From positions 1-47,985 of the forward strand of contig JAKSIV010000016.1 of the NCBI GenBank assembly GCA_024398635.1: a stretch of 47,985 nucleotides of DNA, in the 5' to 3' direction. A model generated the notes under the pieces. It was not told the origin of the DNA. It did no database searches and worked only from the letters and a program-made list of their open reading frames with translations. Positions within the stretch are counted from its first letter, which is position 1. The number at the start of each line of letters is the position of its first letter. The stretch is from Bacteroidaceae bacterium. GTDB lineage: Bacteria > Bacteroidota > Bacteroidia > Bacteroidales > Bacteroidaceae. Below are positions 22,892 to 32,503 of this stretch, one piece after another. The position numbers and the translations under genes were made by a program.

Positions 22892-24208
22892 TTACAGCTC
22901 GAATGAACTGTTGCGGTAGAACTCCAGCAGGGCTGTGTTGAACAGGTACTCGTAGCGGTACTTGATGACATCGGCCTGAGCTGTGACGAGTCGGTTCTTG
23001 GACTCGTTGAACTCGGTTATACTGGCTTTTCCACCTTCATATTTGGCCTGCACAAGCTCGAATGACTCCTGTGCACTGGTCTCTACTTCCTGGCTGCTCT
23101 CGTAGCGGCTCTTGGAGGCAACGGCGTTGTAGTAGGCCTGCTGTATCTCTTTGTAGAGCTGTTTCTTGACGTTGTCCAGCTGCATCTCCTGATTCATCCA
23201 GTTGAGTTGGGCCGAACGTACGTTGTTGCGGTTGCTGTTGCGTGAGAATATGGGGATGCTCAGATTCAATCCTACGTGGGGGCCAAAGTTATTCTTCATC
23301 TGGCTGCCAAAGTTATCGGACGTACGGTTGGAGCTGGTGTAGTAGCCGGTTCCGGCGCCTGCACTCAGGCTCAGAGTGGGGTAGTAGCCACCTTTGGCAA
23401 TGTCAATTCTGTTGCTGGCCTGCTCCAGACGGAGCTCCTCACTTTTGATGGCGGGCTTGATGTCCAGTGCCTGGTTGTAGATCTCCTCGGGGCTGTCGGG
23501 GATGCGGAACTCAATGGCATCGGCATCGGGCTGGATCACGTCAAAGCCTTCGGGTGAAGGGAGCTCAAGCAGCTGGGTCAGGGTCAGTATGCTCATGCTC
23601 AGGTTGTTCTCAGCCTGGGTGACTGAGAGCTGGCTCTGGGCAAGAGTTGCCTTCTGCGATGATACCTCGGCGTTGCTGGCCTTGCCTATGGTGGCAAGCT
23701 CGGTGAGGCGCTCCACCTGCATGGAGTCAATGGTTACCTGATTGCGGGCTACATCCAGTATGCTGCGGTTGTAGACAATCTGGATGAAGGCCTGTGCTAC
23801 CTGTACGCGGACATCGTCCTTGATACGCTCCAGGTCACTCTTGGCGGCCTCGAGGCTGAGCTCGGCATTCTCTATGTTGCCCGAAATACGGCCACCTGCA
23901 AACAGGGTTACGTCTGTACCGATGCTGAATGATGTGCTGGCGGTATTGGTGTTGGCGTAGGTGTTGTCGATGGTCAGGCTTCGGCCGAATGACCAACTCT
24001 GTGATGCGCTGGCCGATAAGCCCGGCAGGCAGTTGCTGCGTGCGGTGTTCAGTTCTACATCGCAGTTCTGAGCCGATATGTCGCTCTGACGTATCTGTAT
24101 GTTGTTCTCGATAGCGTAATCTATGCACTGATCAAGTGTCCAGCCCTGATTGGCGCTGGCGGTTGCGGCAAGTGCAAGTGCTGCCAGAGTTAAGGTTATT
24201 GCTTTCAT
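22892..24208 (-). CDS. TolC-family outer membrane efflux protein
   Basis: 438 residues with a signal peptide (ITLTLAALALAATASA) and the start GWTLDQCIDYAIENNIQIRQ typical of the OEP family. Two homologous halves of long helices and beta strands follow, with GLNLSIPIFSRNSNRNNVRSA near 315-335 and FELVQAKYEGGKASITEFNE near 400. It is the outer-membrane channel of the efflux system and the last gene of the five-gene operon, six bases after the adaptor gene. Confidence 0.92.
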   Translation of the reverse strand: MKAITLTLAALALAATASANQGWTLDQCIDYAIENNIQIRQSDISAQNCDVELNTARSNCLPGLSASASQSWSFGRSLTIDNTYANTNTASTSFSIGTDVTLFAGGRISGNIENAELSLEAAKSDLERIKDDVRVQVAQAFIQIVYNRSILDVARNQVTIDSMQVERLTELATIGKASNAEVSSQKATLAQSQLSVTQAENNLSMSILTLTQLLELPSPEGFDVIQPDADAIEFRIPDSPEEIYNQALDIKPAIKSEELRLEQASNRIDIAKGGYYPTLSLSAGAGTGYYTSSNRTSDNFGSQMKNNFGPHVGLNLSIPIFSRNSNRNNVRSAQLNWMNQEMQLDNVKKQLYKEIQQAYYNAVASKSRYESSQEVETSAQESFELVQAKYEGGKASITEFNESKNRLVTAQADVIKYRYEYLFNTALLEFYRNSSFEL

Positions 24209-24214
24209 AGTTGT

Positions 24215-25354
24215 TTATGCTTCGGGGGTTGTCTCAGTTGTTTCAGTTGTTTCCTGGGCGGTCTCATCCTCTATGATACGCGGTCCGCGTACGGTATCGC
24301 CTTCGGTCAGACCCTCCTTGATCTCTATGTTGACGCCGTCGCTCAGTCCGGTGGTTACCTTGATCTGCTGGTATGTGCCGTCTTGGGCTTTCTTATAGAC
24401 GTAAGGCTCGTTCTTTACGAACTCAAGTGCGCTCTCGGGTACGGTCAGGACATCGGTTGCCTTCTCCAGGTCAATCTGGGCGTTGGCGCTGTAACCTGAG
24501 CGTATGGTGTGCTCGGAGTCTACCTTTACGGCTGCCTTTACCTTGAACTGGTTGGCTCCGTTGCTCTCGACTGCCTTAGGTGATATGTACTCCAGGCTGG
24601 CATCGAAGGTGTAGTCACGCAGGGCGCCGATGGTGATGGTCAGGGGCATTCCCTCATGGAGTGAACCGACTTCGGTCTCATCGACCTGACCCTCAAAGAT
24701 AAGGTCGCTCATGTTGGCTACGGTTGCAACGGTGGTGCCGTCGTTCAGGGTGTTGGCCTGAATGACTGAGTTACCCACCTTTACGGGGATGTCAAGTATC
24801 AGACCGGTTATGGTTGAGCGGATAAGGGTTGAGCTTGAGGTGGCGTTTTTGGATGATACGCCGTCGCGGATTACCTCGAGTGACTCCTGTGATGCGGCAT
24901 ACTCCTCCTTGGCCTGGTTGAGCTGCTGCTCTGTCTTTTCATACTCCTCGGCGCTGATAAGGTTCTTCTCATAGAGGGCCTTCTCGCGGTCAAAGTTGGT
25001 CTGGGCCTGCTTGAGGTTTATTTCCGATAAGCGCACGCGGCTCTGGGCTGCTGAGAGTGAGTTCATGTCGGGGATGACGGTGAGGCGTGCAATGACTTCG
25101 CCCTGCTGGACCATCTGGCCGGCCTCCTTGTATATCTCAGCAATGATACCGTTGATCTGGGGTTTGATGTTGACCTCGTTGCGGGGAACAATCTTACCGG
25201 TAAGGACTGTGCTGCGTGCAACATCCTGCTTCTGTGCGGTAAGCTCCTGGTAACGGATCTCCTGAGGTTGTGACTTCTTGTAAAGGAATACGAACGTTCC
25301 TGCAAACACTGCTACGATGAGTACTACTACGATGTACTTGATTACTTTTTTCAT
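24215..25354 (-). CDS. Periplasmic adaptor (MacA/HlyD-like membrane fusion protein)
   Basis: 379 residues. One N-terminal membrane helix (YIVVVLIVAVFAGTFVFLY) is followed by the biotinyl-lipoyl half motif (VLTGKIVPRNEVNIKPQING), a coiled-coil hairpin (about 95-150) and the second lipoyl half plus beta-barrel (GLILDIPVKVGNSVIQ, LTITIGALRDYTF). The C-terminal tail is threonine/glutamate-rich. It should bridge the two permeases and the TolC-like channel, as in MacAB-TolC. The spacing to the permease gene is 34 bases. Confidence 0.9.
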   Translation of the reverse strand: MKKVIKYIVVVLIVAVFAGTFVFLYKKSQPQEIRYQELTAQKQDVARSTVLTGKIVPRNEVNIKPQINGIIAEIYKEAGQMVQQGEVIARLTVIPDMNSLSAAQSRVRLSEINLKQAQTNFDREKALYEKNLISAEEYEKTEQQLNQAKEEYAASQESLEVIRDGVSSKNATSSSTLIRSTITGLILDIPVKVGNSVIQANTLNDGTTVATVANMSDLIFEGQVDETEVGSLHEGMPLTITIGALRDYTFDASLEYISPKAVESNGANQFKVKAAVKVDSEHTIRSGYSANAQIDLEKATDVLTVPESALEFVKNEPYVYKKAQDGTYQQIKVTTGLSDGVNIEIKEGLTEGDTVRGPRIIEDETAQETTETTETTPEA

Positions 25355-25388
25355 ATCTGTTTTGTTTTTCGTTTTTTTCTACAATAGT

Positions 25389-26621
25389 TTATTCGTCACG
25401 CATTGCATCGACGGGTTTCACTGCCATTGCACGGAGTGCGGGGGCGAGTCCGGCCAGAGCTCCCAGCAGGGCCAGCAGCGCTGCTGCCAGGACTGCGGTG
25501 TTGAATGAGATCTGGAACGGAGTTGCGCCGCCTGTGGCTGTCTCGAATATGTTGAGAAGGAATACCGCAAAGACTATTCCGGCGCTTCCGGCAGCCAGCG
25601 TAAGGGCTATGCTCTCAGTTATTATCTGTGCAAGTATCTCGCCGGGCATTGCACCGATTGCGCGGCGTATGCCTATCTCTATGGTGCGCTCCTTGACGGT
25701 TACCATCATGATGTTGCTTACTCCTATGCAGCCTGCAAGCAGGGTGCCCAGACCTACCAGCCATATCATGAAGTTGAGTCCGCGGAACAGGTTATCAACC
25801 AGCATGAATATCTCCTCGGTATTGAGAACCTGCATTGCTTCGTTATCCTCAGGGTCGAATGAGTGCTGACGGGCCATGATGGAGCGAATGCGGGGCTCCA
25901 GAGTGCTGGAGTGAATGCCGCTTTTGGCTGTCAGGCAAATTATGTCAACTATGTTACCGCGATTGTAGATGGTTGCGGCAAGGGTCTCGGGGATCATTAG
26001 CGAATAGCCGGAATTGCTGTTGATGCTGATGTTGCTTGAAGACATGTCCACACCAATTACCTGGAAGTAGATGTTACCGCATTTTACGTATTTGCCGCAG
26101 GGGTCACCGCCATCGGGGAAGAGCTGCTGGTAGATACGTCGGCCTATGACGCACACCTTACGTTGCATCATTATATCGGTCTGGTTAAGGTAGCGTCCGT
26201 AACGCAACTTGGGTTCTTCTATCTTGCAGTAGTCTGCATTGACTCCCTTCAGAGCGGCCGATGTGGAGTACTCTCCGTATTCGACAGTGCTGCCCCATCC
26301 GCTGATCATGGGTGATACTACGTCCAGCTCGGGGACCATCTGCTTGAGGCGTTCTATATCGGTGCGGGTAAAGTTCCAGTAACGGCCTTCGGGCAGTCCC
26401 TTGTAGGGCTTTGAGGTATTGGAGGATATCAGCACCAGAGTGTTGGTGGCGAATCCGCCGAAGTTCTCCTCAAGAAGTCCCTTGAGTCCCTGTCCGCCGC
26501 CTACCATGAAGAGCAGCATGAAGAGGCCCCAGAATACGCCGAATCCGGTAAGTATGGTACGTCTGCGATTACGTGTGAGTGAATCGGCCGTTTCACGGAA
26601 TGAATCTATATCGAATCTCAT
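25389..26621 (-). CDS. MacB-like ABC permease (FtsX fold), first copy
   Basis: 410 residues with the MacB_PCD/FtsX layout: an N-terminal membrane helix (ILTGFGVFWGLFMLLFMVGG), a periplasmic domain (about 45-270), then three C-terminal helices. The hallmark GVSNIMMVTVKERTIEIGIR is followed by RAIGAMPGEILAQI, and the C-terminal ALAGLAPALRAMAVKPVDAMR is also characteristic. It lacks its own ATPase domain, so it must use the separate ATPase gene. It probably pairs with the next permease, from which it is separated by only two bases. Confidence 0.9.
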   Translation of the reverse strand: MRFDIDSFRETADSLTRNRRRTILTGFGVFWGLFMLLFMVGGGQGLKGLLEENFGGFATNTLVLISSNTSKPYKGLPEGRYWNFTRTDIERLKQMVPELDVVSPMISGWGSTVEYGEYSTSAALKGVNADYCKIEEPKLRYGRYLNQTDIMMQRKVCVIGRRIYQQLFPDGGDPCGKYVKCGNIYFQVIGVDMSSSNISINSNSGYSLMIPETLAATIYNRGNIVDIICLTAKSGIHSSTLEPRIRSIMARQHSFDPEDNEAMQVLNTEEIFMLVDNLFRGLNFMIWLVGLGTLLAGCIGVSNIMMVTVKERTIEIGIRRAIGAMPGEILAQIITESIALTLAAGSAGIVFAVFLLNIFETATGGATPFQISFNTAVLAAALLALLGALAGLAPALRAMAVKPVDAMRDE

Positions 26622-26623
26622 AA

Positions 26624-27892
26624 TCAGTCTGCTCTTAATGCTTCAATAGGTCTTACGCGTGCAGCCTTTACAGCGGGGAAAAGTCCCGCAATCGTGCCTG
26701 CAATGACCAGTACTACTGTTGATTTTATCGCCTCGTTCAGTCCTACGGTAGGATTGATGAGAAGGCGTACGCTCTGTCCGAACAAATCCATTGATTCCTG
26801 TCCTATGGTCTGGTCCATGATGAAGCATGCTATCATGCCCAGCACCATTCCAATATATCCGAACAGGGCGGTTATACCTATGCTCTCGGCTATTATCAGC
26901 TTGGTTATGTTCCAGGGGCTGGCGCCGATGGCCTTGCGGATTCCGAACTCGTGGGTGCGCTCCTTGACGGTTATCAGCATGATGTTGCTTACGCCAACGA
27001 TGCCTCCCAGCAGGGTGAAGAGTCCTACAATCCAGAGTCCGGTGTTAAGGTAATTACGACCCTTGTTCATCTGCATGTTCTGGGTGAACTGGTTCCAGAT
27101 ATAGTAGGCGCTCTCATCGTCGGGGGCTGCGCTGTGGCGGGTGTTGAGTATCTGCTTGAGTCGTGCCTCGAAGGCTTCGTTCTCCTCCTCTGTCTCAAGT
27201 CCGTTGAACGTAAATGCTATCAGGTCCAGGTCATTGTTCATGCCGAATATGGTCTTGGCCGTGGTGTAGGGTATATGCAGGTCGCGGTCATTCTGGTTTT
27301 CCTCGGCATGGCGCACGCCAACTATGGTGAATACAAGGTTGCCTACCTTTACCTTCTTGCCTATGAGGGTGTTGTAATCTGTACCGCCTTCAAGCAGGTT
27401 CTTGGCCAGCATATGAGTGATTACCATTACCTTACGTTTCTCGGTAATATCCAGGTTGTTTATGAATCGGCCTGCAAGTACGTCAATGTGGTCCATCTGG
27501 ACCTGTCCGGGGAATGTTCCGTTCAGGCTCATGTTATTGAAATACTTTTTCTTGTAGGTCAGGGTGAATCCGCTGCGTGAGACCGATGTGGTTACTTGGT
27601 CAATAATATCCGGGAACTGACGGGCCAGAAGTGTCATATCCTGCTCGGTGAGCGTCATGAACCGTCCTTGCTTGTAGCCCTTATAGGGTTGTGAGGTGAC
27701 GCTGGGATATATCTCCATGGTGTTGGTGGCAAATCCCTCGCTGTCCTGGTTGAATGAGTTCATCAGTCCGTTTCCGGCTCCCAGCAGCACAATGATCATG
27801 AATATGCCCCATGCTACCGAGAATCCGGTCAGGGTGGTGCGCAGCTTGTTGCGGCGCACGCTCTCCCATATTTCGGTTAAAAGGTCGTGCAT
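26624..27892 (-). CDS. MacB-like ABC permease (FtsX fold), second copy
   Basis: 422 residues, same architecture as the adjacent permease: an N-terminal helix with LTGFSVAWGIFMIIVLLGAG, a periplasmic domain, GVSNIMLITVKERTHEFGIR then KAIGASPWNITKL, and TIAGLFPAVKAARVRPIEALR at the end. The two permeases share the motif set but diverge elsewhere, as expected for a heterodimer. It starts three bases after the ATPase gene. Confidence 0.9.
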   Translation of the reverse strand: MHDLLTEIWESVRRNKLRTTLTGFSVAWGIFMIIVLLGAGNGLMNSFNQDSEGFATNTMEIYPSVTSQPYKGYKQGRFMTLTEQDMTLLARQFPDIIDQVTTSVSRSGFTLTYKKKYFNNMSLNGTFPGQVQMDHIDVLAGRFINNLDITEKRKVMVITHMLAKNLLEGGTDYNTLIGKKVKVGNLVFTIVGVRHAEENQNDRDLHIPYTTAKTIFGMNNDLDLIAFTFNGLETEEENEAFEARLKQILNTRHSAAPDDESAYYIWNQFTQNMQMNKGRNYLNTGLWIVGLFTLLGGIVGVSNIMLITVKERTHEFGIRKAIGASPWNITKLIIAESIGITALFGYIGMVLGMIACFIMDQTIGQESMDLFGQSVRLLINPTVGLNEAIKSTVVLVIAGTIAGLFPAVKAARVRPIEALRAD

Positions 27893-27895
27893 GGC

Positions 27896-28618
27896 TTACT
27901 TCATTATTGTGGTTGTACCGAATGCCGATGCGTTGTGCAGCAGGTTGTCCTCAATCTGGCCTATCACACCGTCCTTGATGTGAATGATGCGGTTGGTGCA
28001 GTTGGCTACGCCGCTCTCATGGGTTACTACAACTATGGTGATGCCCTCCTCGCGGTTAAGACGGCTCAAAAGTTCCATTACCTCGACCGATGTCTTGGAG
28101 TCAAGGGCTCCGGTGGGCTCATCGGCCAGAATGATCTGTGGTCTGGTGATAAGAGCGCGGGCAATGGCTACACGCTGTTTCTGGCCGCCCGACATTTCGT
28201 TGGGGTAGTGGGTTGCCCAATCCTTAAGGCCCAGACGGTCCAGATATTCCATGGCCATCTGATGACGCTGACGGCGTTTTACTCCCTGATAGAACAGAGG
28301 CAACTCCACATTCTCAACGGCAGTCTTGAAGGAGATGAGATTGAATGACTGAAATATGAATCCAATCATACGATTGCGGTAATCGGCAGCCTGGCGCTCG
28401 GTCAGGTCCTTGATGAGTTTTCCGTCCAGAAGGTACTGGCCGGTATCGTAGTTGTCAAGTATACCGAGTATGTTAAGCAGGGTGGACTTACCGGAGCCCG
28501 ACGCTCCCATGATGGATACAAACTCGCCGCGCTCTATTCCAAGGTTGATTCCTTTGAGTACGTGCAGGGGCTGTGCACCCGTGTAAGTCTTGTTGATGTC
28601 GTTAAGCTCTATCAGCAT
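27896..28618 (-). CDS. ABC transporter ATPase (MacB/LolD-like)
   Basis: 240 residues with all nucleotide-binding motifs: Walker A GASGSGKST, Q-loop FQSFNLI, signature MSGGQKQRVAIARAL, Walker B IILADEPTGALD and switch histidine VVTHESG. It belongs to the LolD/MacB subgroup that powers mechanotransmission rather than transport through the membrane. It is the first gene of the operon ATPase - permease - permease - adaptor - TolC, which may export a toxin, lipopeptide or antibiotic. The substrate cannot be inferred. Confidence 0.93.
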   Translation of the reverse strand: MLIELNDINKTYTGAQPLHVLKGINLGIERGEFVSIMGASGSGKSTLLNILGILDNYDTGQYLLDGKLIKDLTERQAADYRNRMIGFIFQSFNLISFKTAVENVELPLFYQGVKRRQRHQMAMEYLDRLGLKDWATHYPNEMSGGQKQRVAIARALITRPQIILADEPTGALDSKTSVEVMELLSRLNREEGITIVVVTHESGVANCTNRIIHIKDGVIGQIEDNLLHNASAFGTTTIMK

Positions 28619-28676
28619 ATATTGAAAAAGGATTGTTTATGAATTTAGTTTAGTGTGTTAGTTTATTAGTACACTG

Positions 28677-28706
28677 CAAATGTAAATCAGATATTTGGAA
28701 CCGCAA
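28677..28706 (-). promoter_or_regulatory. Promoter of the efflux operon
   Basis: On the minus strand, TTG (28704-28706) and TACATTTG (28677-28684) are 19 bases apart, the expected -33/-7 spacing. The remaining 277-base divergent gap holds a weaker TATCTTTA box near 28857 for the plus-strand lipoprotein gene, and nothing else recognisable. Confidence 0.65.
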
Positions 28707-28895
28707 TGGATTCAAGTAGAGATTAACATAATTTTGTATTCAATTCAATTATCGAAAATCTGACGGATGCGGCGGCTGTTTGTTATTCAGGGTGTAGGTA
28801 TTTATCGTTTTTTTAAGTTCCTTTAAACTATTAGGTGCATGCTATGCCAAAAACACTTATCTTTACAATCTAAAACTATATATCTATACTTATAG

Positions 28896-30701
28896 ATGAG
28901 AATAAAGTATGTGGTTTTATTGGCATTGGGCTGTCTGCTGGGCCTTTGCGGCTGCAAAGATGACAAGCCCCGATACGGAGCGCCCATACTGGTCAAGGTG
29001 TTCGGAGTGATGGGGCGTGCCGATCTGGGCAGCAACTTACAGCTGGGACTCTATGCCAATGAACCCATAGGCGTTCAGAATATCCCCCTTACGCTTCCTA
29101 ATGGTGCAGTGGCACAGTTGGAGAAAGATATAAGGTGGGCATTTGACCAGTCTGCTTCAACGCGTTTCTTCATATATGCCCCATATGATCCTTCTTTCAC
29201 GGGTCAGGAATACGGTATGGTATCCGTTCCGTCGGACCAGAGCAAAAAAGAGAACGTACTTAAGGGCAACATGCTTACGGCAACGGTTTCAGGAAGCCCC
29301 AAGGAGGCTGCGGTCAATTTTACCCTTGAGCATGCAATGACCCTGATGACGATCTCGTTTGACAACCGGACCGGTGAGAGAATAAAATCGCTAAAGGTAA
29401 ACGGATTCAGGACAAACGGACAACTCAATCTGCTTACGGGAAAACTGTCGCCCACGGGTTCCAACGGTTCAATCACGCCGTTGCGTGCTCCGGACGGTAC
29501 TGATACATTCTGCTTCATATATGTTCCGCAGGATGCTTCACCGCAGTTTGACATAGAACTGGCATCGGGCAAGACGCTGAGCATAGCATATAACCACTAT
29601 TGTCATGCACACCCCGGCAGCATTATCCGTATGGACAACATAATGCTTACCGAGTCAATGTTCAGGGAGGATAAGAACCAGGTTATCCTTGAGTTGAACG
29701 GTGTCAATACCACTCAGTGGGTGGTCAACGGCATACCTGAATTCCAGACAAGTTTGCCGTATATCAATCTGGCTGATCTGGATTTGATTGAACCCGATGA
29801 GGATAGGGACAATTTCTTTGCGGCTTATCTCAACAAGGTGACCGTAACGGCAGTGGATGTCTCAAATCCTGATATAAAAGGTGTTGTGATAGAGGATTCC
29901 ACTCGTGCCATTCATGTTTGGACATATTATGACTCGCCGCTTCAGGTGGGCAATACCATAGTAGGTCCGGTCCTGGGCGTTATGAACAAGGTGTCAGACC
30001 GGGAGATACATATCGCAAATTTCCTTACCGACTACGCTACAATTGCCAAGACCAATGTGCTGCCGTGCACTGAGGTCAGTGTTGATGCCATATCCGGTAA
30101 GCCTGATATCTATGAATACCGCCGTATGCTGTTCCGTGACGTCAGGCTAAAAGAGCGGTTCGATTCTGACAGGGCTGTCTTTGTGCAGGGCACTGCTGAG
30201 TTCAGCGTGGGATGTCCCGGTCTTGATTCAAAACTGGCCGAAGGCGTAACGGGCGACCTGACGGGATTCCCGGTATGGAACGGAGATGACTTCTGTGTTA
30301 TGGTATATGATATCAGTCAGTTCAACTCATTCAGCAAGGAGGCGGCTGTAAATGCATTTACCAGACAGCAGTCATGCGGACTTTATGACATATCGGATCC
30401 TGATACCGCCTATTACAGTTTTGCCGGAATGGAATCAAGGCTCCAGTTCTCTGTGACAAGGCTCACGGGCGGTCATTTCCAGCAGGTAACCGATACAGGC
30501 AACGGCCAGATCCACTGTTTCTATTCTTACAATCTGCCTGCCGTTCCCGTAGTGGGTCATGAGTACAGTGTGGCATTCAATGTGTCAGGTAATTCAACTC
30601 TGACCGGTTCAACCATGAACATGGAATGTGTAAAGGTTGAGGACGGACTTGTCTGGCTGGTTGATGATTCACGTTCTAAAGGTGTGATAGTGGCATTATG
30701 A
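28896..30701 (+). CDS. Fimbrillin-like surface lipoprotein
   Basis: 601 residues with lipobox GLCGC. The first half resembles fimbrillin/Mfa-like lipoproteins (ASTRFFIYAPYDPSFTGQEY, AAVNFTLEHAMTLMTISFDN, IKSLKVNGFRTNGQLNL). The middle (NFFAAYLNKVTVTAVDVSN, KGVVIEDSTRAIHVWTYYD) resembles an OB-fold/DUF5689-like domain found in Bacteroidetes surface proteins. It should be exposed on the cell surface. Its stop overlaps the start of the C10 peptidase gene (ATGA), implying stoichiometric production and perhaps partnership, such as anchoring or inhibition of the peptidase. Confidence 0.72.
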   Translation: MRIKYVVLLALGCLLGLCGCKDDKPRYGAPILVKVFGVMGRADLGSNLQLGLYANEPIGVQNIPLTLPNGAVAQLEKDIRWAFDQSASTRFFIYAPYDPSFTGQEYGMVSVPSDQSKKENVLKGNMLTATVSGSPKEAAVNFTLEHAMTLMTISFDNRTGERIKSLKVNGFRTNGQLNLLTGKLSPTGSNGSITPLRAPDGTDTFCFIYVPQDASPQFDIELASGKTLSIAYNHYCHAHPGSIIRMDNIMLTESMFREDKNQVILELNGVNTTQWVVNGIPEFQTSLPYINLADLDLIEPDEDRDNFFAAYLNKVTVTAVDVSNPDIKGVVIEDSTRAIHVWTYYDSPLQVGNTIVGPVLGVMNKVSDREIHIANFLTDYATIAKTNVLPCTEVSVDAISGKPDIYEYRRMLFRDVRLKERFDSDRAVFVQGTAEFSVGCPGLDSKLAEGVTGDLTGFPVWNGDDFCVMVYDISQFNSFSKEAAVNAFTRQQSCGLYDISDPDTAYYSFAGMESRLQFSVTRLTGGHFQQVTDTGNGQIHCFYSYNLPAVPVVGHEYSVAFNVSGNSTLTGSTMNMECVKVEDGLVWLVDDSRSKGVIVAL

Positions 30702-32473
30702 AAAGATACGTTTTAGCAATACTACTGCTTGGAGCATTCGCGTCATTTGCCATGGCGGGAGTGGTTACACCTGAAAGGGCTGCCGCATACGCGGAGAGCC
30801 TGTTGGGCATGAGATCTACTCCTGCAGCCGAGAACGGCTCCCCCAGCAGGGCCGCAAGCCGAAACGGTGCACAGACCCCTGAGTACTATGTGTTCAACAA
30901 TCCGGATGGAGGCTGGGTGGTAATTGCCGCCGATGACCGCGTTACGCCTGTATTGGGATACTCGGACAAAGGTAAGTTCAGGGTGGACGACATGCCGGAT
31001 AACGTATCCTGGTGGATGGATGGGGTGGCTAAGGTGATAGATATAGTGCGTGACATGGATATAGCGGCATCGGATGAGGTCAAAAAAGCCTGGAACCGGG
31101 TTCAGGACGGACTCCTGGCCACTGCCGGTAATTCCAGGACCATTCCCAGCGCCTTATGGGACCAGACCGAACCGTATAATGACCTTTGTCCGGTAGTGGC
31201 AGGTGAGAACCAACGCTCCGTTACCGGCTGTGTGGCAACTGCAATGGCAATCATCATGCGTTACAACAACTGGCCTGCCCAGGGAACCGGAGTAAAGATG
31301 GGTTACAAGACCGAATCAACTGACACATATATCCCATCGGACCCGATTGGGAACCATACGTATGATTGGAATAACATGCCTTTGACCGATGCCAAAAAGG
31401 CTGAGTCCGGTTGGACGCAGGCTCAGAAACGCCAGGTGGCGCAGCTTATGTATGACTGCGGCGTTTCGGTGGATATGGATTATACATATGCCGCCGGATC
31501 CGGTGCATCAAGTGACCATATATCTTATGCCCTCACTACCTATTTCTCATATTCGGACAAGGCAATGCAGGTGATGCGTGCCTCTTACACTGAGGATGAA
31601 TGGCTTTCCATTATCAGGAATGAGATTGATGCAGGCAGACTTGTGCTGTACTGCGGAAACGGAGATATGGGCGGACATGCATTTGTCTGTGACGGCTATA
31701 AGACCGATGAGAAAAAACTCAGCATCAACTGGGGATGGGGAGGTGACTTCAACGGTTTCTTTGCGCTCAACCTTCCGGCAACCGACGAATTCTCTTTCAG
31801 TGATTTCCAGTCGGCCATAATCGGAATAGCGCCCAATACAGCCGATGTGGTACACAGCGGAGTGGAGCAGCTGGTGCAGTATCCTTACGGAAATATGTTC
31901 GGCTTGAGACCGGTCATGCCTGCAGATATCGTAAAGGATAAGGAGATACAGTTTGAGATAGGTTATTTTATGAATACCACGGCTCATAGCGTGACAAAGG
32001 ATTTCAAGGTGGTTCTTATGGACTCCGCGGGTAATGTCCGTCAGGAGGGCTGGCCGCTCACAATGACATTCCCCGCAAGTGACGGTTTCGTTTACTCCGA
32101 TCTGTCTCAGACCGCGGTGCTTGCCGTTACCCCTGAGCTTACGGATTATTTCAAACTGTACATAAAGGATGGTGATGATTGGGTTCCTGCCAACAACAAT
32201 CATGAAACCGTGCCGGATGCCGACGGGATATGCTGCGGTATTGCACCCAATCCGGTAATAGTCTTGCCCGATGCATGCAGTGCGGGACAGGAGATAACCC
32301 TGAGCCTTACGTTGGGCTTTGTTCCGGTAAGGTCTGTCAAGTGGAGCGTGAACGAAACAGCTCTTGAGGATAACAAGGTGACACTGGAACACGGAAAGAA
32401 CATAATCAGGGCTGAAGTTGAGTATCATAACGACTCTCAGGGGACGATAACCGCGACGGTGACAGTGGAATAA
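30698..32473 (+). CDS. C10 (streptopain-like) cysteine peptidase
   Basis: 591 residues: a signal peptide (VLAILLLGAFASFAMAG), a propeptide (about 20-145, with YYVFNNPDGGWVVIAADDR), then the peptidase domain. Catalytic Cys178 lies in SVTGCVATAMAIIMRY and His327 in DMGGHAFVCDGY, followed by the INWGWGGDFNGFFAL loop. The C-terminal 200 residues are beta-rich, with an Ig-like end (VRSVKWSVNETALEDNKV). C10 peptidases such as streptopain, interpain and the fragipains are secreted virulence or nutrition proteases made as zymogens. It is translationally coupled to the preceding lipoprotein gene. Confidence 0.9.
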   Translation: MKRYVLAILLLGAFASFAMAGVVTPERAAAYAESLLGMRSTPAAENGSPSRAASRNGAQTPEYYVFNNPDGGWVVIAADDRVTPVLGYSDKGKFRVDDMPDNVSWWMDGVAKVIDIVRDMDIAASDEVKKAWNRVQDGLLATAGNSRTIPSALWDQTEPYNDLCPVVAGENQRSVTGCVATAMAIIMRYNNWPAQGTGVKMGYKTESTDTYIPSDPIGNHTYDWNNMPLTDAKKAESGWTQAQKRQVAQLMYDCGVSVDMDYTYAAGSGASSDHISYALTTYFSYSDKAMQVMRASYTEDEWLSIIRNEIDAGRLVLYCGNGDMGGHAFVCDGYKTDEKKLSINWGWGGDFNGFFALNLPATDEFSFSDFQSAIIGIAPNTADVVHSGVEQLVQYPYGNMFGLRPVMPADIVKDKEIQFEIGYFMNTTAHSVTKDFKVVLMDSAGNVRQEGWPLTMTFPASDGFVYSDLSQTAVLAVTPELTDYFKLYIKDGDDWVPANNNHETVPDADGICCGIAPNPVIVLPDACSAGQEITLSLTLGFVPVRSVKWSVNETALEDNKVTLEHGKNIIRAEVEYHNDSQGTITATVTVE

Positions 32474-32503
32474 TTTATTTTTAAAACATACAATTAATTA
32501 CTT

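Noticed and set aside
31547..32428. Minus-strand frame of 293 residues
   Set aside because: It is antisense to the C10 peptidase and its C-terminal domain, with no recognisable domain.
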